From positions 1 to 63,237 of the forward strand of contig JABIFG010000203.1 in the NCBI GenBank assembly GCA_018650795.1: 63,237 nucleotides of DNA, written 5' to 3'. Made by a program: the position numbers and the translations under genes. The DNA comes from Fidelibacterota bacterium. Lineage in GTDB: Bacteria; Fidelibacterota; UBA8477; JABMPR01. Position 1 is the stretch's first letter. The number at the start of each line of letters is the position of its first letter. The notes under the pieces are model-generated. The model saw only the letters and a list, made by a program, of their open reading frames with translations, did not search any database and was not told where the DNA came from. Below, one piece after another: positions 41,333 through 50,104 of this stretch.

Positions 41333-41860
41333 ATGATTTGTCCGGCTTGTGCCAACACACTTGTTGCAACGAAGGTTGGTGAGATCACAGTTGATGTCTG
41401 TAAAAATGGTTGTGGAGGTCTCTGGTTTGATAGTCACGAGCTGAAACATGTCGATGAAAAGCACGAAGCTGCTGGAGAAGCCCTTTTAAATACGAAAAAG
41501 AATCCTGGTGTTATTGTGGACCACAATCAAAAAAGATCTTGTCCAAGATGCGAGAACGTGGTGATGATGAAGCATTTCATGAGCGTCAAACGTGATGTGG
41601 AAGTTGATGAATGTGCCAACTGTGGCGGTTTCTGGTTGGATGCCGGTGAACTGGGTCAGATTCGCAATCAATTCACTGCAGATGCAGATCGGGAAAAGGC
41701 TGCTGACACCTATTTTTCAGAAACATTTGGTGAGGAACTTCAAAAAATGCTGGATGAAAGTCAGGAAAAGGCTGATCGCGCTCACAGTATTGCCAAAATG
41801 TTTCGATTCCTGTGTCCCTCTTATTATATCCCCGGCAAACAAAAGTGGGGTGCCTTCTAG
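41333..41860 (+). CDS. Zinc-ribbon (zf-TFIIB type) protein
   Basis: A 175-residue protein with two zinc ribbons of the zf-TFIIB/DUF1922-like kind. The first, MICPACANTLVATKVGEITVDVC and NGCGGLWFDSHELKHVD, and the second, CPRCENVVMMKHFMSVKRDVEVDEC and NCGGFWLDAGELGQI, each have C-x2-C...C-x3-C pairs followed by a G.W(F/L)D.(H/G)EL motif. The C-terminal part is helical. Function unknown; often near protein quality genes. The stop lies 5 bases before the next ATG. Confidence 0.75.
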   Translation: MICPACANTLVATKVGEITVDVCKNGCGGLWFDSHELKHVDEKHEAAGEALLNTKKNPGVIVDHNQKRSCPRCENVVMMKHFMSVKRDVEVDECANCGGFWLDAGELGQIRNQFTADADREKAADTYFSETFGEELQKMLDESQEKADRAHSIAKMFRFLCPSYYIPGKQKWGAF

Positions 41861-41865
41861 CCGCT

Positions 41866-42519
41866 ATGCCAGAATCGCAGGAATTAGCAGCAGGAAAATT
41901 TTCAACGTGGCTTATTTCCACACGTACAGCACTTAAAAAAGATTCTGAGACGGATGTCCCCTGTGGAGAGTGTAATGCTTGTTGCCGATCCTCTCAATTC
42001 ATCCACATCAAGCCCGATGAGAAAGATACTTTAGCTCATATTCCAGAGGAACTTTTATTCCCAGCACCTGGCCTTCCAAAAGGTTATGTGCTCATGGGTT
42101 ATGATGAGAATGGTCACTGCCCGATGCTTAAAAAAGGGGCTTGTTCGATTTATGAATACCGGCCTGCAACTTGTCGCAGTTACGATTGTAGAATTTTTGC
42201 AGCCACGGGTATACGGATAAGTGGAAAGGACAAGGCTCTCATCACCCAGCAAGTTCAACGCTGGAAATTCAGTTTAGCGGATTCGGAGGATATTAAGGAG
42301 CAGCGGGCTGTTCAAAAGGCGGCCTCATTTTTAACAAATAAATCAAAGCTGTTCGCACCAGGGGAATTACCTGAAAATTCCACACAATTGGCCATTATGT
42401 CTATCAAGGTTTATGATCTCTTTCTCGAAGAAGGGGAGCAGTCCATTGATGACACAAAAAGAGTGAAAGCTATCATGCAGACCTGGGAAAGATTCGATGC
42501 AAAAGGTGAAAAGCTCTGA
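41866..42519 (+). CDS. YkgJ family cysteine cluster protein
   Basis: I take ATG 41866, which avoids overlap with the previous gene; an earlier in-frame ATG at 41812 adds residues unlike the family. The 217 residues have the YkgJ pattern: CGECNACCRSS (about residues 34-44) and a second set C..LKKGACSIYEYRPATCRSYDC (in parts). The eight-Cys arrangement is typical of a Zn or Fe-S cluster family often annotated as zinc/iron-chelating. It is in a tight run with the zinc-ribbon gene (5-base gap). Confidence 0.78.
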   Translation: MPESQELAAGKFSTWLISTRTALKKDSETDVPCGECNACCRSSQFIHIKPDEKDTLAHIPEELLFPAPGLPKGYVLMGYDENGHCPMLKKGACSIYEYRPATCRSYDCRIFAATGIRISGKDKALITQQVQRWKFSLADSEDIKEQRAVQKAASFLTNKSKLFAPGELPENSTQLAIMSIKVYDLFLEEGEQSIDDTKRVKAIMQTWERFDAKGEKL

Positions 42520-42640
42520 AATCAGATCGAATATAAAAGCTTTGAAGTAGTGTGCCAATAGCCCGAGGAGATTGGATCAGAAGTATAAAACCAATTTAAG
42601 TTAATATGAGACATCTTTAAGGGAGCAATACGGAAGCATT

Positions 42641-42784
42641 ATGAAGGAATATGTAAATGTACCTCAGCAGCTTTTGGAGGATGCCTCGGAACTCGAGCAC
42701 TACTTTAATTTGAACTATGCATATATTGGTACTCTTAAGCCAAAGCCAAAGCCAAAGCCAACAGCCAAAGAGAAAAAAGCATAA
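42641..42784 (+). CDS. 47-residue basic-tailed small protein with KP repeats (unrecognised)
   Basis: A short frame starting ATG with a CGGAAG purine stretch before it: MKEYVNVPQQLLEDASELEHYF then LNYAYIGTLKPKPKPKPTAKEKKA and stop at 42782-42784. The tail is a hexanucleotide tandem repeat (CCAAAG x3). The first half looks like an amphipathic helix, the second like a flexible Lys-Pro tail. It lies 26 bases before the beta-lactamase-like gene. No family known to me; may be a real small gene or a chance frame. Confidence 0.4.
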   Translation: MKEYVNVPQQLLEDASELEHYFNLNYAYIGTLKPKPKPKPTAKEKKA

Positions 42785-42810
42785 AACTATCAAAGATCTG
42801 GAGACAGCCA

Positions 42811-43614
42811 GTGCAATTAAACCATAAACTCTCGATCATCATTCCTTGTATGTTCCTGATGTGTGCCTGTTCATCATCAAAACCTACAGTAGATTTGGAA
42901 TCTCTTTTTATCGATAGAGATATCGAAGGAGCGATTCTGATTTCATCATTGGATGGTGATCAAATATATCAAGCTTTCCCCGAGAGAGTTAAGAAAGAAT
43001 ATCTTCCAGCCTCTACCTTTAAAATCCCCAACACTTTAATCGCTCTTGAAGAAGAAGTCATATCCAGTCCTGACGAGGTTTTAAAATGGGATGGGGAGAT
43101 AAGGTTTGTGGATGCCTGGAATCAGGACCATTCCCTACGAAGCGCTTTTCCCGTCTCCTGCGTCTGGTATTACCAGGAACTCGCCAGACGAATTGGGAAT
43201 CAGAAATATCTTAATTATCTCCAGGAATTCGACTATGGAAATGGGCAAACGGGAACTGCAGTCGATAGATTCTGGCTGGATGGTGATCTTCGGATCACAA
43301 TTGAAGAGCAAATCGTCTTTTTGAAAAAACTTTATAAAAATGACCTACCGATTCAGAAAAAAAATATTGAACTACTGAAAGAAATCATGATTTTTGAGGA
43401 AACTGACGAATACACAATACGTGCAAAAACAGGCTGGGCTATCCGTACAGATGGAGAGCATGGCTGGTGGGTTGGATATGTCTCAAAAAAGGATGAGGCT
43501 TGGTTCTTTGCTATCAATATCGAGATTACTTCCATTGATGATTATGGCAAGCAGAAGGAAATTGTTCGAGAGGCTTTGATGCTAATCGGCGTATTGCCAC
43601 AAATGAATAAGTAG
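42811..43614 (+). CDS. Class D (OXA-type) beta-lactamase-like lipoprotein
   Basis: GTG start. A lipoprotein signal peptide ends at MCAC (Cys 20). The class D motifs are complete: STFK at 68-71 (nucleophile Ser 68, and Lys 71, the residue usually carboxylated), SCV at 116-118 (the S-x-V position), YGN at 142-144 and KTG at 206-208, then WWVGYV at 219-224. All are at the usual spacing; length 267 fits OXA enzymes. It could hydrolyse beta-lactams or act as a penicillin-recognising protein. An SDR gene follows 25 bases downstream. No mobile element surrounds it, so it looks resident. Confidence 0.87.
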   Translation: MQLNHKLSIIIPCMFLMCACSSSKPTVDLESLFIDRDIEGAILISSLDGDQIYQAFPERVKKEYLPASTFKIPNTLIALEEEVISSPDEVLKWDGEIRFVDAWNQDHSLRSAFPVSCVWYYQELARRIGNQKYLNYLQEFDYGNGQTGTAVDRFWLDGDLRITIEEQIVFLKKLYKNDLPIQKKNIELLKEIMIFEETDEYTIRAKTGWAIRTDGEHGWWVGYVSKKDEAWFFAINIEITSIDDYGKQKEIVREALMLIGVLPQMNK

Positions 43615-43639
43615 AAAGATCATATACGAAAAGACATAT

Positions 43640-44566
43640 ATGAAAACGCTGAAATCAATTTTAGTTACAGGGGCAAATTCAGGTATTGGTCTCGATATAT
43701 GCAGACATATCGCCAGTCGCGGATACCAGGTTTATGCTACTGCAAGAACTGCTACAGATATGGAGATTTTGGCAAAGATTGAATCTGTTGAACCCATTCA
43801 CCTTGATGTCACTAAGCCCAAACAAATCGAAGCAGCCCTCACACAAATCACTTCCATGAACACGGGCTTGTATGGCTTGGTCAATAATGCAGGATTGGGA
43901 GGCTTGGGAGCTTTTTATACCTGGAGTGAAACTGAGTTAAAGCAACTATTTGATGTAAATACTTTTGGACCATGGCGTATGAGCAATGCTTTCCTGAATA
44001 TGCTGGTGGAGTCTAAGGGACGCATTGTAAATATTGGCTCACAGGGTGGTATGATCACCCAAAAGTACTTTGGTCCCTATACTATGACCAAACATGCTCT
44101 TGAGGCCTATACGGAAGCCATGCGGGGTGAGCTGGAGCCCTATGGTGTACACGTCAGTATCGTTCAGCCGGGAGGCGTGGTATCCAAGATAGGACCCAAT
44201 AGCATGCCCGGGATTATTAAGCGCTTGAAGCGGGCCAAGCCACCCTTCAAGGAAGAAGCCGATGAAATTTTGGCTTCTTTTGAAGATCCACCAGAAACTG
44301 GTGAGGATGCCCCTGAATCAGCTAGCAACAGGAAGCCTTCTGACCCATCAATTGTCTCTGAAGCGGTATTCCATGCTCTCTTTTCAGAGTATCCCCAGGA
44401 TAGCTATTTAGTTGGTACACAGTGGGAGGGGGATAGAGTTTTGAATGCTCTGCTTAAAAAATTGATACAGGCTAATGCTAATCCACAGCATAACTACTCC
44501 CGAGATGAATTGATAGCCCTCATGGATCAGCATATAGATCAATACAGATCAAGTAAACAGGAGTAA
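43640..44566 (+). CDS. Short-chain dehydrogenase/reductase
   Basis: A 308-residue classical SDR: GANSGIGLDI for NAD(P) binding near residue 12, the NNAGLGGLGAF loop, GRIVNIGSQGG (Ser), and catalytic YTMTKHALEAY (Y..xK). The C-terminal 100 residues extend beyond a usual SDR with PPFKEEADEILASFEDPPETGEDAPESAS, a probably flexible loop. Cofactor side charge suggests NADP(H), but the substrate is not readable. It is followed by the YaiI gene after 6 bases. Confidence 0.83.
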   Translation: MKTLKSILVTGANSGIGLDICRHIASRGYQVYATARTATDMEILAKIESVEPIHLDVTKPKQIEAALTQITSMNTGLYGLVNNAGLGGLGAFYTWSETELKQLFDVNTFGPWRMSNAFLNMLVESKGRIVNIGSQGGMITQKYFGPYTMTKHALEAYTEAMRGELEPYGVHVSIVQPGGVVSKIGPNSMPGIIKRLKRAKPPFKEEADEILASFEDPPETGEDAPESASNRKPSDPSIVSEAVFHALFSEYPQDSYLVGTQWEGDRVLNALLKKLIQANANPQHNYSRDELIALMDQHIDQYRSSKQE

Positions 44567-44572
44567 AATTAA

Positions 44573-45022
44573 TTGTTACACATCTATGTTGATGCAGATG
44601 CCTGTCCCGTCAAAAATGAAGTTTACCGTGTAGCCGACAGATATGGACTAGAGGTCACTCTCGTATCCAATTCGCGGATGCGGATACCTCAGAGTTCACG
44701 TGTCAAGCTGGAGGTCGTAGGTGATGGATTTGATGAAGCCGATGATTGGATTGTTGATCATGTGCAAGCGAGTGATGTGGTAATTACAGCGGACATCCCA
44801 TTGGCAGGTCGTTGTATATCTGCTGGGGCAGAAGTTTTGGGACCTCCAGGTAAACGGTTTACAGACGATAATATTGGCCAGACTCTAGCGACCAGGGATT
44901 TACTGGCAGAGTTGAGAGGTGCTGGCGAAATTACTGGAGGTCCACCACCACTGACACAAAGAGATCGGTCTGAATTCCTTCAAAAATTGGATGTGGTGGT
45001 ACAGTCTATTAGACGTAGATAA
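44573..45022 (+). CDS. YaiI/YqxD (DUF188) family protein
   Basis: A 149-residue protein with TTG start and AGGAG ribosome site: IYVDADACPVKNEVYRVADRY, ADDWIVDHVQASDVVITADIPLAGRCI in parts, and PPGKRFTDDNIGQTLATRDL. These are the YaiI/YqxD hallmarks (NYN/PIN-like fold, Asp-rich). Proposed to be a nuclease-like protein; no function has been shown. Confidence 0.88.
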   Translation: MLHIYVDADACPVKNEVYRVADRYGLEVTLVSNSRMRIPQSSRVKLEVVGDGFDEADDWIVDHVQASDVVITADIPLAGRCISAGAEVLGPPGKRFTDDNIGQTLATRDLLAELRGAGEITGGPPPLTQRDRSEFLQKLDVVVQSIRRR

Positions 45023-45064
45023 ATAAATCATACAGAATGGCTTTTGGAAAATGGGGAATAGAAT

Positions 45065-45538
45065 ATGGTCGAGAAAACTACTATTGAGTCATTTTTGGCT
45101 GAAAAAAAATTGGTGTTGGCCGGTGCATCCAGGACTGCCCATAAATTTGGTAACACCGTCCTCAAAGAGCTCACTGGAAAAGGCTATAAATTCCATTTGA
45201 TTCATCCGGAGGCAAAGGAAATAAAAGGTATTCCTTGCTATGCATCCCTGTCAGAATTGTCCGGCGCTGTGGGAGGGCTTGTTAATGTGGTACCCCCAGA
45301 ACAAACTGAAAAGTTAGTTCGGGAAGCCCACAGCATAGGTATCAAAAAAATCTGGATGCAGCAAGGCTCAGAATCGTCAGCAGCCATCCAGTTTTGCAAG
45401 GAGCACGATATGGACGTAGTCCATGGAGAATGTATACTAATGTTTGCTCAACCGCAGGGCTTACATAAGTTCCATCATTGGTTATGGGGAATATTCGGGA
45501 AATTGCCAAAAAGCCAGGCAGGATCCCACCTGTCATGA
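45065..45538 (+). CDS. CoA-binding domain protein
   Basis: A 157-residue Rossmann-fold protein of the CoA_binding_2 family: KLVLAGASRTAHKFGNTVLK, YKFHLIHPEAKEIKGIPCY, VVPPEQTEKLVREAHSIGIKKIWMQQGS and HGECILMF, typical for the short CoA-binding proteins. C-terminus GLHKFHHWLWGIFGKLPKSQ. It may sense acyl-CoA. A methyltransferase gene follows 31 bases later. Confidence 0.84.
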   Translation: MVEKTTIESFLAEKKLVLAGASRTAHKFGNTVLKELTGKGYKFHLIHPEAKEIKGIPCYASLSELSGAVGGLVNVVPPEQTEKLVREAHSIGIKKIWMQQGSESSAAIQFCKEHDMDVVHGECILMFAQPQGLHKFHHWLWGIFGKLPKSQAGSHLS

Positions 45539-45569
45539 TGAAGAAATTCCTGGGGTGAAGGGAGCCAAG

Positions 45570-46307
45570 ATGTACAAAGAATACCTCTCTCTTGCCAGAC
45601 AGATTAAGAGTCTGAAGCTTGGGGATTATCTGGAATTTGGGTGTGGTGATGGTACCTTCCTCAAATATGTACTCGATCAGAATTCCTCCTTTAAAACAGT
45701 AACGGCTGTTGATATAAATCCAGAATCAGTGAATAAAGCCAGAGAAACACTGACAGCGATAGATATCCAATTTATCATTCAGGAAAAACTACCGCTGGAT
45801 ATTGACAACAATCAATTCTCAACCATTACGCTTTCAAACACGCTGCACCATTTACGTGATAAAACCGCCGTTCTGGTAGAGCTAAAAAGGTTAATCAAGC
45901 CCAATGGTCAAATAATCATCACCGAGATGATCAGTAATGATCTTAGCGGAGCTGAGCAGACTTACTGTCGATTCCATGCCTTGCGAGCCGAAATCGATCG
46001 GCTAAAGGGAACTTTTCACGACACGACATATACTTCTGATGAGATTGAACAATTAGTTGTGGCAGCAGGATTGAGGATGAATAAAAGAAAGATTCTGATT
46101 AATGACAAAACTGTTGTGATGGATGAGGACGAAATCAGCAACATGGAAACCATAATTGATGATCTTATTCAGGGAGAGATTGAACGGATCGAATTTGAGG
46201 ACTTGGCAAGTAAGGCAGAGGGTATTAAAGAGAATTTGAGACAATTCGGCATCAAAAGACCAAGACAAATATATCTGGAAACCACAGTACAGCATGAGGT
46301 AGTTTGA
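45570..46307 (+). CDS. Class I SAM-dependent methyltransferase
   Basis: I start at ATG 45570 after GGGAG; a longer frame from 45444 overlaps the previous gene. The 245 residues have motif I LEFGCGDGTF, motif post-I VDINPESVN, and TLSNTLHHLRDKTAVLVELKRLIKPNGQIIITE (in parts), of the ubiquinone/menaquinone-type fold. Substrate unknown. The stop overlaps the next gene's TTG start. Confidence 0.8.
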   Translation: MYKEYLSLARQIKSLKLGDYLEFGCGDGTFLKYVLDQNSSFKTVTAVDINPESVNKARETLTAIDIQFIIQEKLPLDIDNNQFSTITLSNTLHHLRDKTAVLVELKRLIKPNGQIIITEMISNDLSGAEQTYCRFHALRAEIDRLKGTFHDTTYTSDEIEQLVVAAGLRMNKRKILINDKTVVMDEDEISNMETIIDDLIQGEIERIEFEDLASKAEGIKENLRQFGIKRPRQIYLETTVQHEVV

Positions 46308-46807
46308 GTTCCATAGATATCAGAGAGGCCTCTCCCGAAGACTTTGAGGTGATTTGGCCCATCTTTAAAGAGATCGTCAGCGCAGGTGACACCTATGCTT
46401 ACCCTTCTAATACAACCAAAACGGAGGCCTTCAACATCTGGATGTCATTGCCCCGGAAAACCTATATTGCCACACTTAATGATGAGGTACTGGGAACTTA
46501 TTATTTGAAAACAAATCAAGCTGGTCCAGGCCAGCATGTCTGCAATTGTGGCTATATGGTGTCTTCCAGAGCCAGGGGGCGGGGTCTGGCAACAGCCATG
46601 TGTGAACATTCACAATTAATGGCCCGGGAATTGGGGTATCTAGCCATGCAGTTCAATTTTGTATCAGTCAGTAATCAGGGTGCTATCAGTCTTTGGACAA
46701 AATTGGGTTTTGAGACAGCGGGACGACTTCCCCGAGCGTTTGATCATCCTTCTCAGGGATTTATTGATGCACTCGTCATGTATAAATGGTTAGGTGAAAA
46801 TAAATAG
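46304..46807 (+). CDS. GNAT family N-acetyltransferase
   Basis: A 167-residue acetyltransferase with TTG start overlapping the previous stop. GNAT motif: GYMVSSRARGRGLATAMCEHS (Q/R-x2-G-x-G/A acetyl-CoA loop), preceded by PSNTTKTEAFNIWM and followed by NFVSVSNQGAISLWTKLGFET and AFDHPSQGFIDALVMYKWL, as in the phosphinothricin/ L-amino acid N-acyltransferase-type group. The acceptor cannot be named. Confidence 0.85.
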   Translation: MSSIDIREASPEDFEVIWPIFKEIVSAGDTYAYPSNTTKTEAFNIWMSLPRKTYIATLNDEVLGTYYLKTNQAGPGQHVCNCGYMVSSRARGRGLATAMCEHSQLMARELGYLAMQFNFVSVSNQGAISLWTKLGFETAGRLPRAFDHPSQGFIDALVMYKWLGENK

Positions 46808-46888
46808 ACTATTCTGTTGGTCACAGGCATTCACTCCTCTCCATCTCACACTATATTGGATGCTCAAAATAAAGATAGGGTTGTTCAT

Positions 46889-47701
46889 ATGAATACAGCA
46901 AAGTTTTTAAAGATATTTCCACATGAGAAGAGTCTCATCGGCATGATTCATGTCCAGGCTTTACCAGGAACACCTCAAAACCATCTCTCTGTTTCGGAGA
47001 CTGCTATTAAGGCAGTTCAGGAAGCAAAAGTTCTGACCGCATATGGGATGCAGGCAATTATGCTGGAGAATATGCATGATGTTCCCTACTTGAATCGAGA
47101 GGTCGGTCCCGAAATAGTCTCAGCACTCACCCGCATATGCTCCCAAGTTCGCGAGGCAACAGATCTACCCATGGGAATCCAGATTCTTGCAGGAGCAAAC
47201 CAGCCTGCTCTGGCCGTTGCCCAAGCTGCAGAGTTACAGTTCATTCGCGCCGAAGGCTTTGTCTTCGGGCACATGGCAGATGAGGGTTTACTACAATCCG
47301 ATGCAGGTGACTTACTGCGTTTTCGAAAACAAATTGGTGCTGATGACATTCAAATATTTACCGATATTAAGAAGAAACATAGCAGCCATGCCATGACATC
47401 TGACGTGTCATTGGAAGATACTGTAGAAGCGGCTGAGTTTTTCTTAAGCGATGGCGTTGTTATCACCGGAACCCATACAGGTAAACCAGTGAATCAGGAT
47501 GAACTTAAGCATGTTTATACTTCTGCTCACTTACCCGTTTTAGTGGGGAGTGGCGTAACACCAACTGGTTTACCCCAGATTATGGAAGTTGCAGATGCGT
47601 TTATCGTGGGGAGTTACTTTAAACAAGACGGAAACTGGAAAAATGACCCCGACCCCCAAAGGGTTGAAGCATTGGCACAGGCGCGCCAGAACCTACTTTG
47701 A
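46889..47701 (+). CDS. BtpA/SgcQ family protein
   Basis: I start at ATG 46889, after AGGG and giving the family-like N-terminus (MNTAKFLKIFPHEKSLIGM); an in-frame ATG at 46817 is also open. The 270 residues match BtpA/SgcQ: IGMIHVQALPGTPQNHLSV, IMLENMHDVPYL, PMGIQILAGANQPAL, RAEGFVFGHMADEG and ITGTHTGKPVNQDELKHV. These TIM-barrel proteins are involved in photosystem stability (BtpA) or are sugar-phosphate related; no activity is firm. Its stop codon shares a base with the ATG of the next gene (TGATG). Confidence 0.86.
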   Translation: MNTAKFLKIFPHEKSLIGMIHVQALPGTPQNHLSVSETAIKAVQEAKVLTAYGMQAIMLENMHDVPYLNREVGPEIVSALTRICSQVREATDLPMGIQILAGANQPALAVAQAAELQFIRAEGFVFGHMADEGLLQSDAGDLLRFRKQIGADDIQIFTDIKKKHSSHAMTSDVSLEDTVEAAEFFLSDGVVITGTHTGKPVNQDELKHVYTSAHLPVLVGSGVTPTGLPQIMEVADAFIVGSYFKQDGNWKNDPDPQRVEALAQARQNLL

Positions 47702-49272
47702 TGCCAATACGCATATCAGATAAATTATATATCAACGGCATCATTCTGACCCAGGATGATGAGGGCAGACAGGTTTCTCAATTGGCAACGCGAGGCAAAA
47801 AAATCCTCGCCGTTGGGAATGATCTTTCTGAACACAAAGAAGCTGAAACAGAAACCATCGATTTGAAGGGTGCTGTAATGGTACCGGGGTTTATTGATGC
47901 CCATGTTCATTTCTTGTGGGGTGGTGAAACCTTGCTTGCTATTCCGGTTCATGAAGCCCGCTCAAAATCGGACTTTATAGATATTGTACGTAGATTTGCA
48001 GAGGGTCGGCATCCCGGATCATGGTTAAAAGGTGGTGGGTGGAATGAGCATCATTTTACGGATCACAGTTTTCCCCATCGTAATTGGTTAGATGAGGCAG
48101 CACCTGGACATCCCATGATTCTCACTCGTCATGATGGACATTCAGGCATCGCCAGCTCAGCTGCTCTCGATTTAGCCGGGATTAATTCGGAAACACCTGA
48201 TCCCAATGGTGGTGTGATTGATCGAGACGAGCATGGAGAACCCACCGGCTTATTGCGGGACGCCGCCATTGAATTGGTTTTAGACCTTATGCCGGAAACG
48301 TCTGAATCAGAACTCATAAAAAATCTGGAAACTTCACAGAAGTACTTATTGGAACGTGGCGTCACCTCAGTAGGTGATATGATTTACGATATGAACCACT
48401 TTCATTTTCTTCAAAATATGGCCCGTCAGGGAAAACTTCAAGTACGGGTCAGCGCCTATACACCCATTCTTAAATGGCAAGAGATGAAAACCCTCCTACA
48501 AGCAGGAATTTATGAGGATGAATATTTTCAATATAAGGGATTGAAGGCATTTAGCGACGGAAGTCTCGGCTCCCATACGGCGCTCATGCTTGAGCCCTAT
48601 GAGGACAGTCCTGAATCTGCCGGTATCTACGACAGTGACTGGAAAGATGTTACACTGATTCGTGAGACGATCGCTGATGCTGATAAAATGGGATATCAAA
48701 GCGTCATCCACGCCATTGGTGATCGCGCAATGCGTGAAGTTCTGGATGTGTTTGAAGAAGTTATCAAGGAGAATGGTCCCCGCGATCGTCGTTTCCGAAT
48801 CGAACACGCTCAACATATTCACCCCCAGGATCAAACTCGATTTGCACCACTAGGAATCATAGCTTCGGTTCAACCCGCTCATTGTGTGGATGACTCACTT
48901 TATGCTGATAAACTGCTGGGGAAGCGTTGTGATTATGCCTATCCCTTCCAGTCTTTGCAGCAAGCAGGAGCTTTGCTGGCTTTTGGCTCTGATTGGCCCG
49001 TCTCACCTGCTGATCCAGTTGCCACTATCCATAGCGCCGTGCATCGCGCAGGCTGGCGCACCACAGAAGCCATAAGCTTGAATGATGCTCTGGAAGCTCA
49101 TACACGCCAGGCTGCTTATGCAGGTTTCCGTGAGCATGATTTGGGATTACTGAAAGCCGGACATCTTGCAGATTTTGTTATACTTGATCCTGACTTCCAA
49201 CACCTTGATGCTGTTGATGAAATTCCTGGAGGATTGGTAGAAGCGGTTTACATGAATGGGAGCAAAGTATGA
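47701..49272 (+). CDS. Amidohydrolase (YtcJ-like)
   Basis: A 523-residue metal-dependent hydrolase from ATG 47701 (TTG 47698 in frame is an alternative). Metal site VPGFIDAHVHFLWGG (HxH), LTRHDGHSGIASSAALDLAGI, GLKAFSDGSLGSHTALML, VIHAIGDRAMREVLDVF and HAQHIHPQDQTRFAPLGI (His), then FGSDWPVSPADPV (Asp). These are the YtcJ/ amidohydrolase 3 hallmarks. Likely substrate is an N-substituted amino acid or imidazolone-like compound; not readable. It overlaps the next gene by 4 bases. Confidence 0.87.
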   Translation: MPIRISDKLYINGIILTQDDEGRQVSQLATRGKKILAVGNDLSEHKEAETETIDLKGAVMVPGFIDAHVHFLWGGETLLAIPVHEARSKSDFIDIVRRFAEGRHPGSWLKGGGWNEHHFTDHSFPHRNWLDEAAPGHPMILTRHDGHSGIASSAALDLAGINSETPDPNGGVIDRDEHGEPTGLLRDAAIELVLDLMPETSESELIKNLETSQKYLLERGVTSVGDMIYDMNHFHFLQNMARQGKLQVRVSAYTPILKWQEMKTLLQAGIYEDEYFQYKGLKAFSDGSLGSHTALMLEPYEDSPESAGIYDSDWKDVTLIRETIADADKMGYQSVIHAIGDRAMREVLDVFEEVIKENGPRDRRFRIEHAQHIHPQDQTRFAPLGIIASVQPAHCVDDSLYADKLLGKRCDYAYPFQSLQQAGALLAFGSDWPVSPADPVATIHSAVHRAGWRTTEAISLNDALEAHTRQAAYAGFREHDLGLLKAGHLADFVILDPDFQHLDAVDEIPGGLVEAVYMNGSKV

Positions 49273-49979
49273 AACCCCTCATAGGATTGAGTCCCTCATA
49301 TTATGAGCATAAAGAGATGGATCGCAGTATCCTGGGCAAATCATATACAGACAGCGTACAGCAAGCCGGTGGTCTCCCCGTTTTAATACCACCCATTATC
49401 GAGCAAAATGACCTGGCTCAACTTATCCAGAAATTGGATGGTATTATTCTCACAGGTGGAGATGATTTACATCCCATGTATTATGGAGAGACCAGCGATC
49501 CTCTTACGCCCAAACCATTCCATTTACGTCGCGGAGAACACGACAAACAAATATTTGAATATATATGGAAGCACAAAAAACCGACTCTGGCTATTTGTCT
49601 GGGGATGCAGGAGGTAAATGTATTTTTAGGGGGATCCTTGTATCAAGATATTCCAGCCCAGGTGGACAACCCACTCGTCCACAAAATTGGGGACTGGTTT
49701 GAAGCCCGTCATGCTGTGACACTAGAGGAAGGATCTTTTCTTCATCAATTGACAGGTCAACTGGAGGTGGATGCAAACAGTGCCCATCATCAGGCAGTAA
49801 AGGATGTTCCCGATGCACTACGTGTCACAGGAAGAAGTGCTGATGGTCTCATCGAAGTACTGGAGCCAGAGAATAAATCCATTCCCCTCGTGGCCGTGCA
49901 GTGGCATCCTGAGTCAGAAACCAATGATGTAATTGGTCTCGATTTGTTTAAATGGCTGGTATCGGAATCCCGAAAATAA
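49269..49979 (+). CDS. Class I glutamine amidotransferase-like (peptidase C26, PuuD-type)
   Basis: A 236-residue protein with the gamma-glutamyl-GABA hydrolase fold: PLIGLSPSYYEHKEMD and SYTDSVQQAGGLPVLIPPI at the start, DGIILTGGDDLHPMYYGE, LAICLGMQEVNVFLGGSL with the nucleophile Cys, and VAVQWHPESE with His-Glu. All three catalytic residues are present. PuuD hydrolyses gamma-glutamyl-GABA; others act on gamma-glutamyl linkages. With BtpA-like and amidohydrolase neighbours it makes a small catabolic operon for an amide compound (inference). Confidence 0.86.
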   Translation: MKPLIGLSPSYYEHKEMDRSILGKSYTDSVQQAGGLPVLIPPIIEQNDLAQLIQKLDGIILTGGDDLHPMYYGETSDPLTPKPFHLRRGEHDKQIFEYIWKHKKPTLAICLGMQEVNVFLGGSLYQDIPAQVDNPLVHKIGDWFEARHAVTLEEGSFLHQLTGQLEVDANSAHHQAVKDVPDALRVTGRSADGLIEVLEPENKSIPLVAVQWHPESETNDVIGLDLFKWLVSESRK

Positions 49980-50009
49980 GCCCTCACACATCCCATAATT
50001 GCGTTTCTC

Positions 50010-50064
50010 GTTATTTTACTGTAAGCAAGTAAACATAACATTGCCATCAGTTTAGGATTATACT
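50010..50064 (+). promoter_or_regulatory. Dyad overlapping a weak promoter before the M16 peptidase
   Basis: GTTATTTTACT (50010-50020) and AGTAAACATAAC (50028-50039) are inverted with one extra base. The -35-like ATAACA (50035-50040) lies inside the right arm and TATACT (50059-50064) 18 bases further gives a -10. The ribosome site GGGAG precedes ATG 50105. Nothing else is apparent in the 125-base gap. Confidence 0.4.
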
Positions 50065-50104
50065 GGCAGGCAATTTTTTGATATTGAATAAGGGAGAAAT
50101 AAAT

